Shown one piece after another: positions 32,327-44,003 of a stretch of DNA of 64,000 bases. The notes under the pieces were generated by a model, which saw only the letters and a list, made by a program, of their open reading frames with translations, had not been told where the DNA came from and did not search any database. Location of the stretch: the NCBI GenBank assembly GCA_033032865.1, contig JAWHQI010000508.1:548001-612000 (forward strand), written 5' to 3'. The translations under genes were made by a program, and so were the position numbers. Every line of letters begins with the position of its first letter. Position 1 is the first letter of the stretch. Source of the stretch: Dactylorhiza incarnata. Taxonomy: Eukaryota > Streptophyta > Magnoliopsida > Asparagales > Orchidaceae.

Positions 32327-34300
32327 AACTCCCCCTTTTGATAATAACAAAACCATTAATGATAAATCAGAGCATTAATATATATAAGCATGATGAACTA
32401 CTTGTGTGTGTGTGAGAGTGATGACTTAGGATAATTATCGATTTTAGTATTTAAAATTTCTCCCACTAAATACATGCTCCCCCTGAGTGAATGCTCCTCT
32501 AATATGTAAGTTATCATATTAAGCTATTATCTTAATTAATCATGTTAGTTTTCATTTGGATAGTGGATCTTATTTATCATGTTAGTTCTCCGCCTTTTGT
32601 TATTAGCAAAAAGTGGGTAAGGAGGCACCACCTAAAAGTTTTGATAATAAGATAAAGGCATGATCGAGCTTTTAGAGAGAAGGAAATGATAAGGAGTTTT
32701 AGAATACTTTTCATTGAAATAGATCAGAGTTTTGAGCATAAAGATGAATAATATAACATTTGCCAAGTAATCAATATTATCTTGTTAGTTCTCTCCGATA
32801 TATAAAAGTTTTAAGCATAAAAAGAATACAAGGTAAATGTAAAGTTGCGGAAGACTTATATAAAAAAAATACAATCAAACATCTTTTGTAAGACATGATG
32901 ATTCATAAAATGAAACAAGAGATGTATGAAGATGTTTTTTTTTTGTAAATCATTTTTCTTTTTAAAAAATTATCATGAAGTAACCAAGCATGAAAGAGAT
33001 GTATGAAAGAGAGACTGCTACAATGTTATTCCAATTCATAAAGTCAAAACACACCAATCATTGTAGAAAGCATGCTAGGTTATCTAGCGCATTTTAGATA
33101 TAAAGAGAGTATAGAAATTAGCATTAGGATCCAATACTTATGAGAAGAAGTGTTATGGAAGATAATGATGTGCACATAAGTGTATGTTGAATAGAGTAAA
33201 CAAATGTGTTAATCGAAAATACAAGACATATGTATAGTAAAGTGCACAATAAATCACAAGTAATTTTACTTCCATACACTTTTATGCACAAGGAAAATGT
33301 ACAACTACCAAGGTGCTTTGCACACACAATGCTCATTAAGACTTATCATGATGCAAAGTAGTGCTTGGGGGATCACACAATTTCATTCTTCAATATTGAT
33401 TTTTTTTGTGATCTGGTGTACTTAAGAATAAGTGGTTTTATTTTTTTAAAAATGAAAAGTTTGCACAAGTCACTCTACTAATCTTTCCAAGGTGTTGTAC
33501 CTCACAACGCTTATTAAGACTTATCAAGAGGTTCAAGTAGTGCTTGGTGGAGATAACTTTGTCAATTTATTTCATGAGTGTTGTTTTGTACAAAGTTCTC
33601 CGATTACACTTGTTTTGCAAACTATTTAAATTATGAAATTACAACCACTTTTCTTAATATTTAATAGTGCAAATAAGCGTAGTGTAGGTAAGATACTCAT
33701 GTAACTTTAATTTATTATACAATTACAATACACTAGCAAGCATCTTTAGATTAAGAACATAAGTAGACTTAGCCAAAGAGTGAGTGAAGAAATATCATTA
33801 TTAGCCATAAAACATTTACTCATACTTAGATGCATGTTAAGCTTAGATTCTACACTACCTTTACAATATAATTGATGCACATATTAATAGATATATCAAA
33901 GCATGATGAAAACAATGTTCAAAGTAGTTTGAAAAGATAAATTGCAACATTATAGAAGTTTTAAATAATAGATTAAATCATGCTTGATTTTCACAGGAAA
34001 GTCCATACAGTTTTTGATAGTTTTAATGTTTTATATTTTTGTATTGGATTTTTGCATAAAAATAGACTTTAAACAAATGACCAAAAAAAATAAAAGAAAT
34101 GTTTTTGTAATTTTGGTTTTTATAATAATCATTTTTTTTTTAAATTTTCAAATATCAATTCAAAACATAACTGCAAAAACTATGTAGTACATACAATAGA
34201 GAATAAATTTAGGTATCTTATAAAATTCAAAAAATACAAAAAGTCAGAACCAAGCGATACCGCTCGCGCTAACGATAGCGCTGGCGGTAGTTCTACTTTA
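32327..34300 (-). other. R5 3' non-coding region and polypurine tracts
   Basis: Minus-strand TATCAAAAGGGGGAGTT abuts the 3' LTR, and further PPT-like copies lie near 32480 and 32590. The rest is AT-rich with no reading frame of note, apart from the hairpin pair at 33308-33547. Confidence 0.75.
33308..33547 (-). other. Conserved hairpin pair in R5
   Basis: Copy 1 (33308-33368, + strand): CCAAG-gtg-CTTTGC, the shared loop, GCAAAG-tagtg-CTTGG. Compared with R4 copy 1 (CTTCGC/GCGAAG), one pair has changed from C-G to T-A on both sides. Copy 2 (33487-33547): CCAAG ... ACCTC, loop, GAGGT ... CTTGG. Confidence 0.75.
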
Positions 34301-34394
34301 TTTAATTCCCTTTTCTTTTTGTCATTTCGGCCATTGCCACTCAAGCTCTCCCAAAAAACCCTAGAAGATAACCCAGCCCACGCATAGATCTAAG

Positions 34395-34885
34395 GTACTA
34401 CTTCATCTTTTCCTATGATTTTTGTTTTAAACTTTGATTTTGATGTTAAAGATGAAGATATTTGAAGTTATTAGGTGGTTTTAGAAACTAGATCTACAAT
34501 GTTTGATTCTTTTATTTTTGAAGAGAGGAACTAAAACAAATCTTCTTTATTTTTATGATTCTTGTTCTAAATAGTTGATTTGATGAAGATTTATGACCTT
34601 TTTTAAGAAAAACTATTGATTTTGAAAAAAAAATCTTCAAGATTTTTGTTTTTCATTTTGAATTTTTATGAGGATTTTAGTTTTGATTTTAGTTTAGATT
34701 ATGTGGGTTTCTTGGATCTAGCAAATTAGGATTTGAAAATCTTTTATTTTAAAGAGATCTTACCATTTCAGATCAGAGGACTAGCGTCGGCGCTACAGTA
34801 GGCGCTAGTGCTAGCGTCGGGCGCTAGTGCTAGCGTTGGCGCTAGTGATTGTTGCTTAATTTTAATTTCTCTTATAATGTGGCAG
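34395..34885 (+). other. Probable 5'-UTR intron upstream of the antisense ORF in R5
   Basis: A leader containing CCAAAAAACCCTAG and TAGATCTAAG is followed by GTACTA (donor-like, about 34395). About 490 T-rich bases end in ATAATGTGGCAG (acceptor-like, to 34885), and ATG comes directly after. The T-rich composition, branch-like sequence and AG|ATG junction fit a plant 5'-UTR intron. Inference from sequence only. Confidence 0.4.
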
Positions 34886-35967
34886 ATGGCTCCTGGATCA
34901 AAAGGAAAGAAAAGTGCAGAGCTGGCCGTGGAGGCTGCAGTAGTAGGTGTTCCATATATCGTGGAGTTTGACATGCCTCGACACCACCATATCATGCAGC
35001 TATTTGCAACCTCTGAGGTGTTGAATTTATTTATTTCTGATGGGTTTTCTTCAGAGTTAGTATGAGATTTCTATATGCACTTGGAAAACCCATCGCAGAC
35101 AGAGCTGGATGGAGGAGTGCGGTCTCTGGTGCAAGCACAAGTGGTGACTATTACCCATGACCAACTGAGGGTCGTGTTTGGATTGAACCAACATCCAAAT
35201 CGGTTGGAGATTGTTGAGAAGTTTAGGGTAGATAGAGATTGGACTCATGTGAACATGGTGCTGCATAATAGGGAATGCAAGAGTCTGATCTCCTCTTTGT
35301 CGACACTCACAGTAGATGCCCTAGTCGTTCAAGATGTATTACGCCACACAATTATGCTGAAGTTGGGTGATACAGCAAAGTCACAGCACAACTTAGTTAT
35401 GTCACCTATTTCATTTTAGAGGAGGAGAAATTTGACGTGTCAGACTTGTTACTCTCCTTGATTCGCTATTCATACAAGTTGCGGCAACCTTCCCACCAGA
35501 GATATAACAACTTGCCCCTGGGTGGCATCATACAACGGGTAATTCAAATGATATACCCTTCTATTGAGATAGGTTTTTACTTGATAGATTGCTTTCCTCC
35601 AATCTATAGTACCTCACACTTGTGAGCTACATCCCTCCCGGATGAGCCATCGACGTTTACTCGACTACCACTCCGGCGAGGAGCGTCAGCTCGAGAGACA
35701 CGGGATGGTTCATATTATCGATTCCGAGATGATATGGGAGAACGGATGACACGGGTGGAGGAGGATATATCGGAGGTAAAGAAGGGTGTGTCTGGCATGA
35801 AAAAAATGTTGAAATTTATGATCAAGGCCTTAAAGTTGACACCGTCATCATCAGAAAGAAGGGAATGGGATAGCCCAGTAGAGGATCCGCCAAGACATTC
35901 TGTTCGGCGAATACGTAGACGACGGTCACCAAGTCCAAGTGTGGAGGAGGTAGATGAGGAAGAGTAG
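34886..35967 (+). pseudogene. Antisense ORF in R5: plant-transposon-associated protein, degraded
   Basis: ATG 34886 follows a probable splice acceptor. The frame gives about 360 residues with two stops (TGA 35063, at a likely Arg; TGA 35623) and one frameshift near 35370. The N-terminal part reads MAPGSKGKKSAELAVE, then DFYMHLENPSQTELDGGVRS, then VTITHDQLRVVFGLNQHP. This resembles a plant family annotated as putative plant transposon protein, often found in or next to retroelements; I am not certain of the match. The C-terminus has a coiled coil (MTRVEEDISEVKKGVSGMKK), then RRIRRRRSPSPSVEEVDEEE. It runs against the element's transcript between gag and the 3' LTR. It could be a captured host gene or a family-specific antisense gene. 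R4 lacks it. Confidence 0.55.
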
Positions 35968-36616
35968 TGGAATAGGAAGGACCTGAGGGGAACTAAGTTT
36001 TCAGTTTTGTAATAATACAGGAATTTGAACACATGTTCTTGGATGCTATTTTCTAGCGTCGACGTTACCAGCTAGCGCTGGCGCTATCTACAATGTTTAA
36101 TTTTGTTGTTTTTGGATGTTTGACTGTTTTTATATGATCCTTCTTTGGTAGTTTTTGAAGGTTTTGTTTTACGTTTTATTTATAAATTTTGAAGTCATGA
36201 AGCGGAGATATTTAAGCAATTTTAAGATCATATGTAGTATTTTTTTTTTGAAATCCTATGACTAGAGATTTTAATACCACATAGAAAATTTTGAATTCAA
36301 TTATTGATAAATGATGTATATATATATTATGAGTTTAAGAAGAATAGATTGGTCTTTAGAAATAAAGGACATGACTTTACAATTTGATAATTTGATTTAT
36401 AAATCTTTAAGTGATAAAGTCTTGTGTCTATATGATGACCATACCATGATAGAAAAAAGAGATAAGAAAACAAAAAAGAAATATAAAAAGACAATAAAGC
36501 ATATCATGAAGTAGAAAATTTGTACATTTCATTTTTGAAAATATTCTACTTCATGCATTTGGTGATACCTAATGAATAAGAGATTTAAGTATCCAAAGGG
36601 GACCAAGTGTGGTGGT
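35968..36616. other. Spacer between antisense ORF and R5 gag
   Basis: AT-rich. It contains a palindrome-type cluster (about 36053-36092, including TAGCGCTGGCGCTA) and the 11-bp-stem hairpin CATGAAGTAGA ... TCTACTTCATG at 36505-36555, directly behind gag, as in R4. Confidence 0.65.
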
Positions 36617-37995
36617 TCATTTGGGTACCCAAATATAACATGTAGGTTTGTGGGTATATATTGATGAATAGGTCCTTTCATGTAAAGTTAATGTTTCAGT
36701 TTTAATTTTGGGCCTCCATTCAAACTTTGGTTTAGTGTTATTCTTATATGTGAAATTTCCATTGTGATAATCTTTATATTGATGATTATTGAAAGTATTT
36801 TTCATAGGAAAGTTGTGAACATTTAATTTTATGTTGGGAGAAGATTGATGTTGTAAGTGATAATGATGATAGTATTTTGGAATTTCATTTTCAATCTTTT
36901 GAAGTTTTTTATTTCCATTGTTTGGATTATTCAAATTTTGAGAAATCATATTCAACTTGCTTTTGGAGTTTGCTTGATATTGAGAATTTTTCTTTATGAT
37001 TTCCTTAAGCAAGTTAATTTTAGTTTCTAATTCATTGTTCTTAAGTTTCAAATTATGTCTATCTTTATTATAAGCAATTGTGTTATTTTTAAGAGTAGAA
37101 ACAATTGAATCAATATGGTTTTGATATTTATTTCTGTATTCCTCAAATGTTTCATCCATCTCTTCAATTTCAATTTATAACTTTTGCATGTAGCACAATC
37201 ACTTTTTAAAGATGAATTTTCTAAAGATAATTTTTCATTATGTTCTTTTATACAAATAATTTCTTTTTGAAGTTCCTTAAATTTTTCTTTAGTATCATTA
37301 CAATCAAAACAAAGTTTTGTATTTTCAATTGAAGTGACATGAGTAAAGCTAGATAAATCAGATTTTGATTCTACCTTAACTCTTGCTTTTAAATTTTTAT
37401 TTTCTAAGCGCAATTTGCAATTCGCATTTTTTAATTTCTTAATTTTGCGCTTTGCAATTTGTAGCAATTGTAAAGTAGAAATAGAATTGCAAACAATTAG
37501 ATGATTTGATTTCCTTACAGTGCTTTTGGATGCTGTGAGATTTGAGCACGAATTTTCTTTGTTGTCTTCATCTATTTGGCATTCCTCTTCCAAAGATGGG
37601 ATTTCTTCTTTTCCATTTGATGTGCAATCTTGTATGTTCTCCACTTCTTGCATTTGTTCCATACCTGTAGATGGAGAATCATACATTTCTTCAAGAAATT
37701 TCCATACTTTGTATGCACTAGAAAAACAATATATTAATTTTGAAATTTCGTGAGATAAAGCACAGAAAATACTATTTAAAGCTTTTGCATTTAGATGACG
37801 TTCCTGTTTATTTGATTCATCTGCTGGTCTAACTATTGTTATATCCCATGCATTGATATCTAAATTTTTAATAAACTTTTCCATTAAAAATCTCCACCCT
37901 TTATAATTTCTCCCTTCGAATAAAGGTGGTTTAAGAGATTTTTCTTCTTCATAAAAATTTACCTCACTAATAGAAGCGAGATCATAAGACGCCAT
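36617..37995 (-). pseudogene. gag: R5 Gag (no complete zinc knuckle), one frameshift
   Basis: ATG 37995, MASYDLASISEVNFYEEEK, then LFEGRNYKGWRFLMEKF and LIYCFSSAYKVWKFLEEMY. About 290 residues are open. A frameshift near 37175 leads into MDETFEEYRNKYQNHIDSIV, a coiled coil and an Asn/His-rich tail ending CYIWVPK. The total is about 455 residues. CxxC pairs (CFDC, CATC) occur but no CCHC. It aligns with R4 Gag over its whole length and is better preserved. Like R4, the product ends where protease would start but no pol follows, so pol is missing from the design and not merely decayed. Confidence 0.9.
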
Positions 37996-38032
37996 TATTC
38001 CTGGTTGTTAAGCCGATTGGAATAAAACCTAG

Positions 38033-38043
38033 CTCTGATACCA
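38033..38043 (-). promoter_or_regulatory. R5 primer-binding site
   Basis: Minus-strand TGGTATCAGAG, two bases after the 5' LTR. Confidence 0.9.
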
Positions 38044-38045
38044 CT

Positions 38046-39125
38046 TGTTGGATCAGTAGGCGTCCTTAGAGGGGGGTGAATAAGGGTTTTTAAAACTTAT
38101 GTTATATGTTGATTATCTTTGAAATAATGCGTGATTAAGAAGATGAGAAATCAAGTAAAACAATTGAAATAAAGTAAAGACATGTTTTATTAATATGAAA
38201 TAAGGTTTTATAAAAGTTGATTTCTATAACGCTAGAAATCTATGGCGAATAATAGTAAACTCTTTTTGTTTTCTATCCCGACTCGCATCCCCATGAACCG
38301 GTGGCCCTAGCATATCCTTCCCGAATTCGGCCTCAAGCCGCTCTAGCCAATCCAACCCCGAATATGGCCTTGAGCACCCCCTAGACCTAACCTAGATCTA
38401 GTCACCAATACGAGGCGAATTTCTACCCTAAGTCCTACCCAGACCTAGTCGCCAACACGAGGCAAATTCTCTAACCGTTTACAAGAAATATGAAATGATA
38501 ATAATAAAAACTCCCTCTTGAAGAACTTCTGAAGTTGGAGATGAAGATTCGCTGTAGAATAAGCATTGTAGAAGCGTACGTCGTTTGGATCCGACAGGAA
38601 GAGATTCTCCTTCAGAAATTCGTAAAACATTGGTAGACATCAACTTTCGGCCAAGGCAGCCTCTGGAATTCTAGCACTCAATCTCTCTCTCTGATGTCTA
38701 TCTGGAATGAGAGAAGAGGGGTCCTATTTATATTCTCAGCGCTAGCGCCTGCGCTAGTGCTACTGTCGGTGCTATCCCATATTAGGACATATTCTGCGTG
38801 GCAGAATCTTCAATTTGAGGAAACATTTCTCTCCTGCCTTCTGTGCTCCGCGCTACCGCCTGCGCTATCGACTACCGCCAGGCGCTAGCTATTTCAATAT
38901 GTGCTCCTGGAATTGCGCTAATCATCGCTAGCGCCGGGCGCTAGGTGCTACCGTCGGCGCTAGTGGGAATGTTGGATTTGATGGCTCAAAGTTGGGGGCA
39001 ACCTTCTTATGTCATCCTTGAGTCATATGGACTTTGTTTCCTGCACACTTTAAACACACAAGATCAAATACAAATAGGTTTTGTTATTCTCAAACTTAGG
39101 AGATGCGGAAGACCTTGTTCCAACA
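38046..39125 (-). repeat. R5 5' LTR
   Basis: TATA-like site 38723-38734 (minus strand). Upstream in transcript direction (38741-38965) are repeated GCGCTAGCGCC, CTACCGCC and GGGCGCTAG pieces. It ends CCAACA at 39125, followed by ATATG. Confidence 0.9.
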
Positions 39126-40794
39126 ATATGTTCCTCCAAGTATGCTACAACTTTCAAAGGACCATCTAAGGGAGCTTGTCATTGGAGAACCATCAAAAGG
39201 GGTAACCACTCGTTCTACTTTACATGAGTCATTTTCAAACCTTTGTTTTATATCTGAAATAGAACCAAAAAAATATTTCAACCGCTTTAAATGATGAATT
39301 TTGGTTTTTAGCCATGAATGAAGAACTAAATCAATTTGAATATAATAAGATTTGCAAACTTGTAGAGAGGTCATCTAATCATCCGGTTATTTGTGTTAAA
39401 TGGATTTTTAAAAATAAATTAGATGGTGACTCTAGAATTACATAGAATAAAGCTAGACTAGTTGCACAAGGATATTCTCAAATCGAAGGGGTAGATTTTG
39501 ATGAAACTTTTGCACCCGTTGCTCGCCTAGAATCAATTAGAAATTTTCTTGCTTTTGCGAGTTTTAAAAGGTTTAAATTATTTCAAATGGATGTGAAAAG
39601 TGCATTCTTAAACGGGATTATAAAAGAAGAAGTATATGTTGAACAACCCCTCAATTTTATTAATGAAAAATTACTTAATCATGTGTACAAGTTGGAAAAC
39701 GTGCTTTATGGTTTGAAATAAGCGCCACGTGCTTGGTATGAAAGATTAACCTTATTTTTGTTGAAGCACGGATACACTATGGGAAATGTGGATAACACAC
39801 TCTTCATTAAACATGTTAATAATAATTTGACTATATTGCAAATTTTTGTAGATGATATTATCTTTGGATCCATTAATGAAGAGTTGTGTAATGAAGTAGT
39901 TTTAGTGATGAAAAATGAATTTCAAATGAGCTTTGTAGGAGAACTCACATATTTTCTAGGATTTCAAATCACACAAAGACATGATGGTATTTTTATTTGT
40001 CAATCTAAATATGTTCATGATATTCTCAAAAGATTTGGATTTGAAAACTTAAAGCAAGCCAATACACCAATGACGAGTGCATCACTAAAGTTAGGGAAAG
40101 ATGAAGCCGGTATTTCTATTGATCAAATATTATATATAGAGGAATGATTGGATCATTACTATATTTGAGTGCATCTAGACCCGATATCATGTTTGTGGTT
40201 TGTTTATGTGCTAGATGTCAAGCTAATCTTAAATAATCACATTTAAAATGGTTAAATGAATTCTTAGATATCTAATCGGAACATCTAGATTAGGCTTATG
40301 GTATCCACATAATGATTCCTTTAATTTACACAGTTTTTCTGAGTCGTACTATGTGGGTTGTTCGTTAGATTGTAAGAACATTAGTGGCACGTATCATTTC
40401 TTAGGCCTCTCACTTTTCAAGGTCGAGTAGAAAACAAAATTATGTTGCCCTTTCCACCACCGAGGCTGAGTATATCGCACTAGGAAGTTGTTGTGCACAA
40501 GCCTTATAGATGACTCAAACTGTAGAGGACATTGGAGTTCATCTAAATAACATAGAATTAAAATATGATAACAAGAGCGCTATCGATCTTACAAACAATC
40601 TAGTACATCATTCTAGATCTAAATATATAGATGTCCGACATTATTTTATTAGGGATCATATTAAAGAAGAACATGTAAGAATTTGTTTTATCAAAACTGA
40701 GTATCAACTTGCGGACATCTTTGTCAAACCTCTCCCCGATGCTAGATTCAATATGCTTAGATTAGAATTGAGAGTGTTAGATATTCTAGCTTAA
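39126..40794 (+). pseudogene. pol: R3 reverse transcriptase and RNase H relic
   Basis: After R5 the R3 frame resumes (VPPSMLQLSKDH, GVTTRSTLHESFSNL) and, past a frameshift near 39275, RT follows: [44 protein letters not shown]. The catalytic box is FVDDIIFG (39845-39856; Phe where most relatives have Tyr). Stops stand near 39444 and 39718 (TAA, a Gln position in GLKQAPRAW). The region 40147-40440 is badly broken. RNase H is recognisable from NYVALSTTEAEYIALGS to YQLADIFVKPLPDARF, ending at 40794. It would convert the RNA to DNA. Confidence 0.9.
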
Positions 40795-41087
40795 AATATC
40801 TAATCCAAAATTTCTCTCTTATTTTTCTGATTTTCTTGCTGTATTTTATAATCCACATAATGACAAATTATATTCAAGAAAAATTAAGAGCGAAAAATCT
40901 CAAAAAATATGAGCTTTTCATGAAAATCAACGTTCTATTGTTATTTCCCGGCTGTAGTTATTACCGCTGGTGTTAGCCTGATTCTTAATATATCTGATCC
41001 CTCTCTGATTTTTACCTTTCTGAAAATTAATTGTATTGTATTTACACTGGTTTCAGAAAGTTTAATGTATTTTTGTTTTGATATTGT
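40795..41087 (+). other. R3 3' non-coding region before R6
   Basis: No envelope-like frame. A palindrome-type motif remnant (TTACCGCTGGTGTTAGCC) lies near 40960-40978. It ends with ATTGT (41083-41087), the target of R6. Confidence 0.7.
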
Positions 41088-42169
41088 TGTTGGATCTGTA
41101 GGCGCCCTTAGAGGGGGGTGAATAAGGGTTTTAAAACTTTTAATATATTTTGATATACTTGAAATAATAAGAGATTAAAATAGAGAGAAATCAAGTAAAA
41201 TAATTGAAATAAAATAGAGACATGATTTTATTAATGTGAAATGAAGGATTACAAAACTTAATTTCTTATAACACTAGAAATCGAAGGTGAATAATAAAAT
41301 GACTTTTTCATTTTCTATCCTGACTCGTATCCCCACGAACCGGTGGCTTTAGCCTATCCTTCCCCAGATACGGCCTCAAGACGCTCTAGCCAATCCTCCC
41401 TCAGATACTGCCTCGAGCACCCCTTAGATTTACACTTTAGACCTAGTCGCCAACACGAGGTGAATTCTTCCCTAAGTCTTACCCAGACCTAGTCGCCAAC
41501 ATGAGGCGAATTTACTACACGATTACAAAAGAGATGAAAATAATCAACAATAATAATAAAAACTCTGTGTTAAAGAACTTCTGAAGTTTGAGACGAAGAA
41601 CCACTATAGAATAAGCGTTGTTAAAGCGATCGTCGTTCGTATCCGATGTGAAGAAATCCTCCTTCAGAAATTCACCGAACTTTGGTGGGAGATCACTTTT
41701 CGGCAGAATAAGGATCTGAAATTTTAGCACTCAACCTCTCTCAAACTTGTGTCTCAAAAACGAGAGAAGAGGGGTCCTTTTTATAGCCTTGGAGCTAGCG
41801 CCTGCGCTACCGCCGACGCTATCTTGGATTAGGAAACATTCTCCACGAGCGTATCTTCAATCCAAGGAAAGCCTCCTGACATTCCTCAAGTGCTCTGAGA
41901 TAGCACCTGCGCTATCCGCTACCACCTGGCGCTACCGCCTTCTAAAATAGCTCTCGAAATTGCTTTAATCAGAGCTAGCTCCTGCTCTAGGTGCTACCGC
42001 CGGCGCTAGTAGGCATGTTGGAATTCTGGCTTCAAACATAGGGGCAACCTTCTTATGTTATCCTTGAGTCATATGGACTTGTTTCTTGCACACTTAAACA
42101 CACAAGATCAAATACACATAGGATTTATTATTCTCAAACCTAGGAGATGCGGAAGACCATGCTCCAACA
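41088..42169 (-). repeat. R6 3' LTR
   Basis: Direct repeat of 49419-50506. Reverse-strand TATA-like CTATAAAAAGG at about 41776-41786. The U3 part carries GCTAGCGCC, CTACCGCC and GGCGCTAG pieces (41792-42010). Confidence 0.9.
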
Positions 42170-43210
42170 AACTCCCCCTTTTGATAATAACAAATCCATT
42201 AATGATAAATCAGAGAATTAATACATATAGTATGATGAAACCTACTTGTGTGTGTGTGAGTGATGACTTAGGATAATTATCGTTTTAGGTATTTAGAATT
42301 GCTCCCCCTAAATACATGCCCCCCTATGTGAATGCTCCCCTTATATGTAAGCTATCATCTTAAGAATTAATCATGTTAGTTTGCCCATTTGATAGAGATT
42401 ATTATTTATCATGTTAGTTCTGCCCCTTTTGTTATTAGAAAAAGTGGGTTAAGGTAGCAAGAGACATAAAAAGAGGTTTTTTGATAAAAAAAGATAAGTC
42501 ATGATCGAGCTTTTAGAGGAAATGAAATGATAAGGAGTTTTGAGCATAAAACTTTTCATAGAGATAAATTAGAGTTTTTAGCATAAAAATGATATGTGTG
42601 TTAGAACAACCAATATAGATTTTACCAAGCAAGTCTATCACTTGTTGAATGAAAGGAACTTTAAAATTCAAGTGATGATACACACAAAAGAAAAGACTTT
42701 AAGTAAGTATGAAAGCGCAAGGTAAAAAAGTATATGGTAATGATGCGGAAGATCTATAGAAATACAAGAAACATCTTTTTGTAATCATGATGATTCATAT
42801 GAAGAAAATGTGAGTTTAAGATCCAAAAAGCAAGATGTTTTTGTAAATCAATATTCATTTAAAAGCTTTAAGTTTGACAATAAAGTAACCAAGCATGAAA
42901 GAAGGATATCAAAAAGAAACTACTATAATGTTATTTCAATTCACAAATTCAAGACATACCAAACATTGCAGAGAGCATGCTAGGTTATCTAGTGCATTTT
43001 ATATATAAAGAGAGTATAGAATTAGAATTAGGATCCAATACTCATGTGAAGAAGTGTTATGGAAGATAATGATGTGCACATAAGTGTATTTTGAAGAGAG
43101 TAAACAAATGATTTAATAAAAAATACAAGACATATGTAGAGTAAAGTGCACAATAAAACACAAATAATTTTACTTCCACACACTTCAATGCACACAAAAT
43201 TGTACAACTA

Positions 43211-43447
43211 CCAAGTTGCTTTGCACACACAATGCTCATGAAGACTTATCAGGGTGCACAGTACTTCTTGGGGGATCACACACTTTATTTTTCAATATTG
43301 ATTTTTTTTGTGATCCGGTGTACTTTTAGAATAAGTGGTGTAAAGAAAAAAACTTATGGTTTGCACAAGACATTTTACTATTCTTTCCAAGGTGCTCAAC
43401 CTCACAATGCTCATTAAGACTTATCAGGAGGTTCAAGTAGTGCTTGG
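43211..43447 (-). other. Conserved hairpin pair in R6
   Basis: Copy 1 (43211-43271): CCAAG-ttg-CTTTGC, shared loop, GCACAG ... CTTGG, with one mismatch. Copy 2 (43387-43447): CCAAG-gtg-CTCAACCTC, shared loop, GAGGTTCAAG-tagtg-CTTGG. Confidence 0.75.
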
Positions 43448-43910
43448 TGGAGTTATCTTTGTCAATATATTTCATGATTTTTTGTTTTGTACAAAGTTCT
43501 CTGAATACACTTGTTTTGCAAACCAATGTAATTTTAAAAGCACAACAACTATTCTTAATTTTAAGAATGCAAATAAAAGTAGTGTAGGTAAGGTACTTGT
43601 GCAAATTTTAATTCATTGTACAATTACAATACACAAGCAAGCATTCTTAGATTAAAAACACATGTAGACTTTGCCAAAATAAGTGAGTGAATAAATATCA
43701 TTATCAATCATAAAACATTTACTCATACTTAGAGGCATGCTAAGCATGATAAAAACAATGTTCAAAGTAGTTTGAAAAGGATGAATTGCAACATTGTAGA
43801 AGGCCTAAATCATAGATTAAACCATGCTTGATATTCACAATAAAGTCCATACAGTTTTTTTTTATATTTTGAAAAAATAATTTTGTTTAAAATTTGAACT
43901 CTTAAAATTG

Positions 43911-44003
43911 ATTTTGGACTTCCCGAGGTCTACCCTATGAGGGGTTCACATCGGTACTAGGAGATGTGATGGGGTGACAACCCAAATCTCCCTTTCGCAA
44001 GAT
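43911..44003. other. Structured ~95-nt segment, copy in R6
   Basis: Closing stem ATTTTG/CAAGAT (one T-G pair on the + strand), then CCCT-atg-AGGG and GGAGAT...GGG...CCC...ATCTCC. R5 has the surrounding sequence on both sides (GTCCATACAG and TTTTTGTATT) but not this segment. Confidence 0.65.

Larger units (their letters stand above)
31248..39125 (-). mobile_element. R5: gag-only Sirevirus-like element with an antisense gene-like unit
   Basis: Ends CGTTGG (first base mutated from T) and CCAACA; the duplication ATATG is at 31243-31247 and 39126-39130. On the minus strand: 5' LTR 39125-38046, primer site (38043-38033), gag 37995-36617, then a region holding an opposite-strand ORF unit (34886-35967 on +), non-coding DNA with the hairpin pair, multiple polypurine tracts, and 3' LTR 32326-31248. 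The LTRs are 1079 and 1080 bp. No pol fragment was found. Insertion is between R3 integrase and RT. Confidence 0.92.

Noticed and set aside
33308..33368. The conserved hairpin as a microRNA precursor
   Set aside because: Paired arms are only 11-14 bp with bulges, too short for a plant miRNA duplex, and the conserved part is the loop.
34360..34370. AAACCCTAG as a telomeric repeat
   Set aside because: It is a single copy in the leader of the antisense unit. Such words are common in plant leaders; no tandem TTTAGGG is present.
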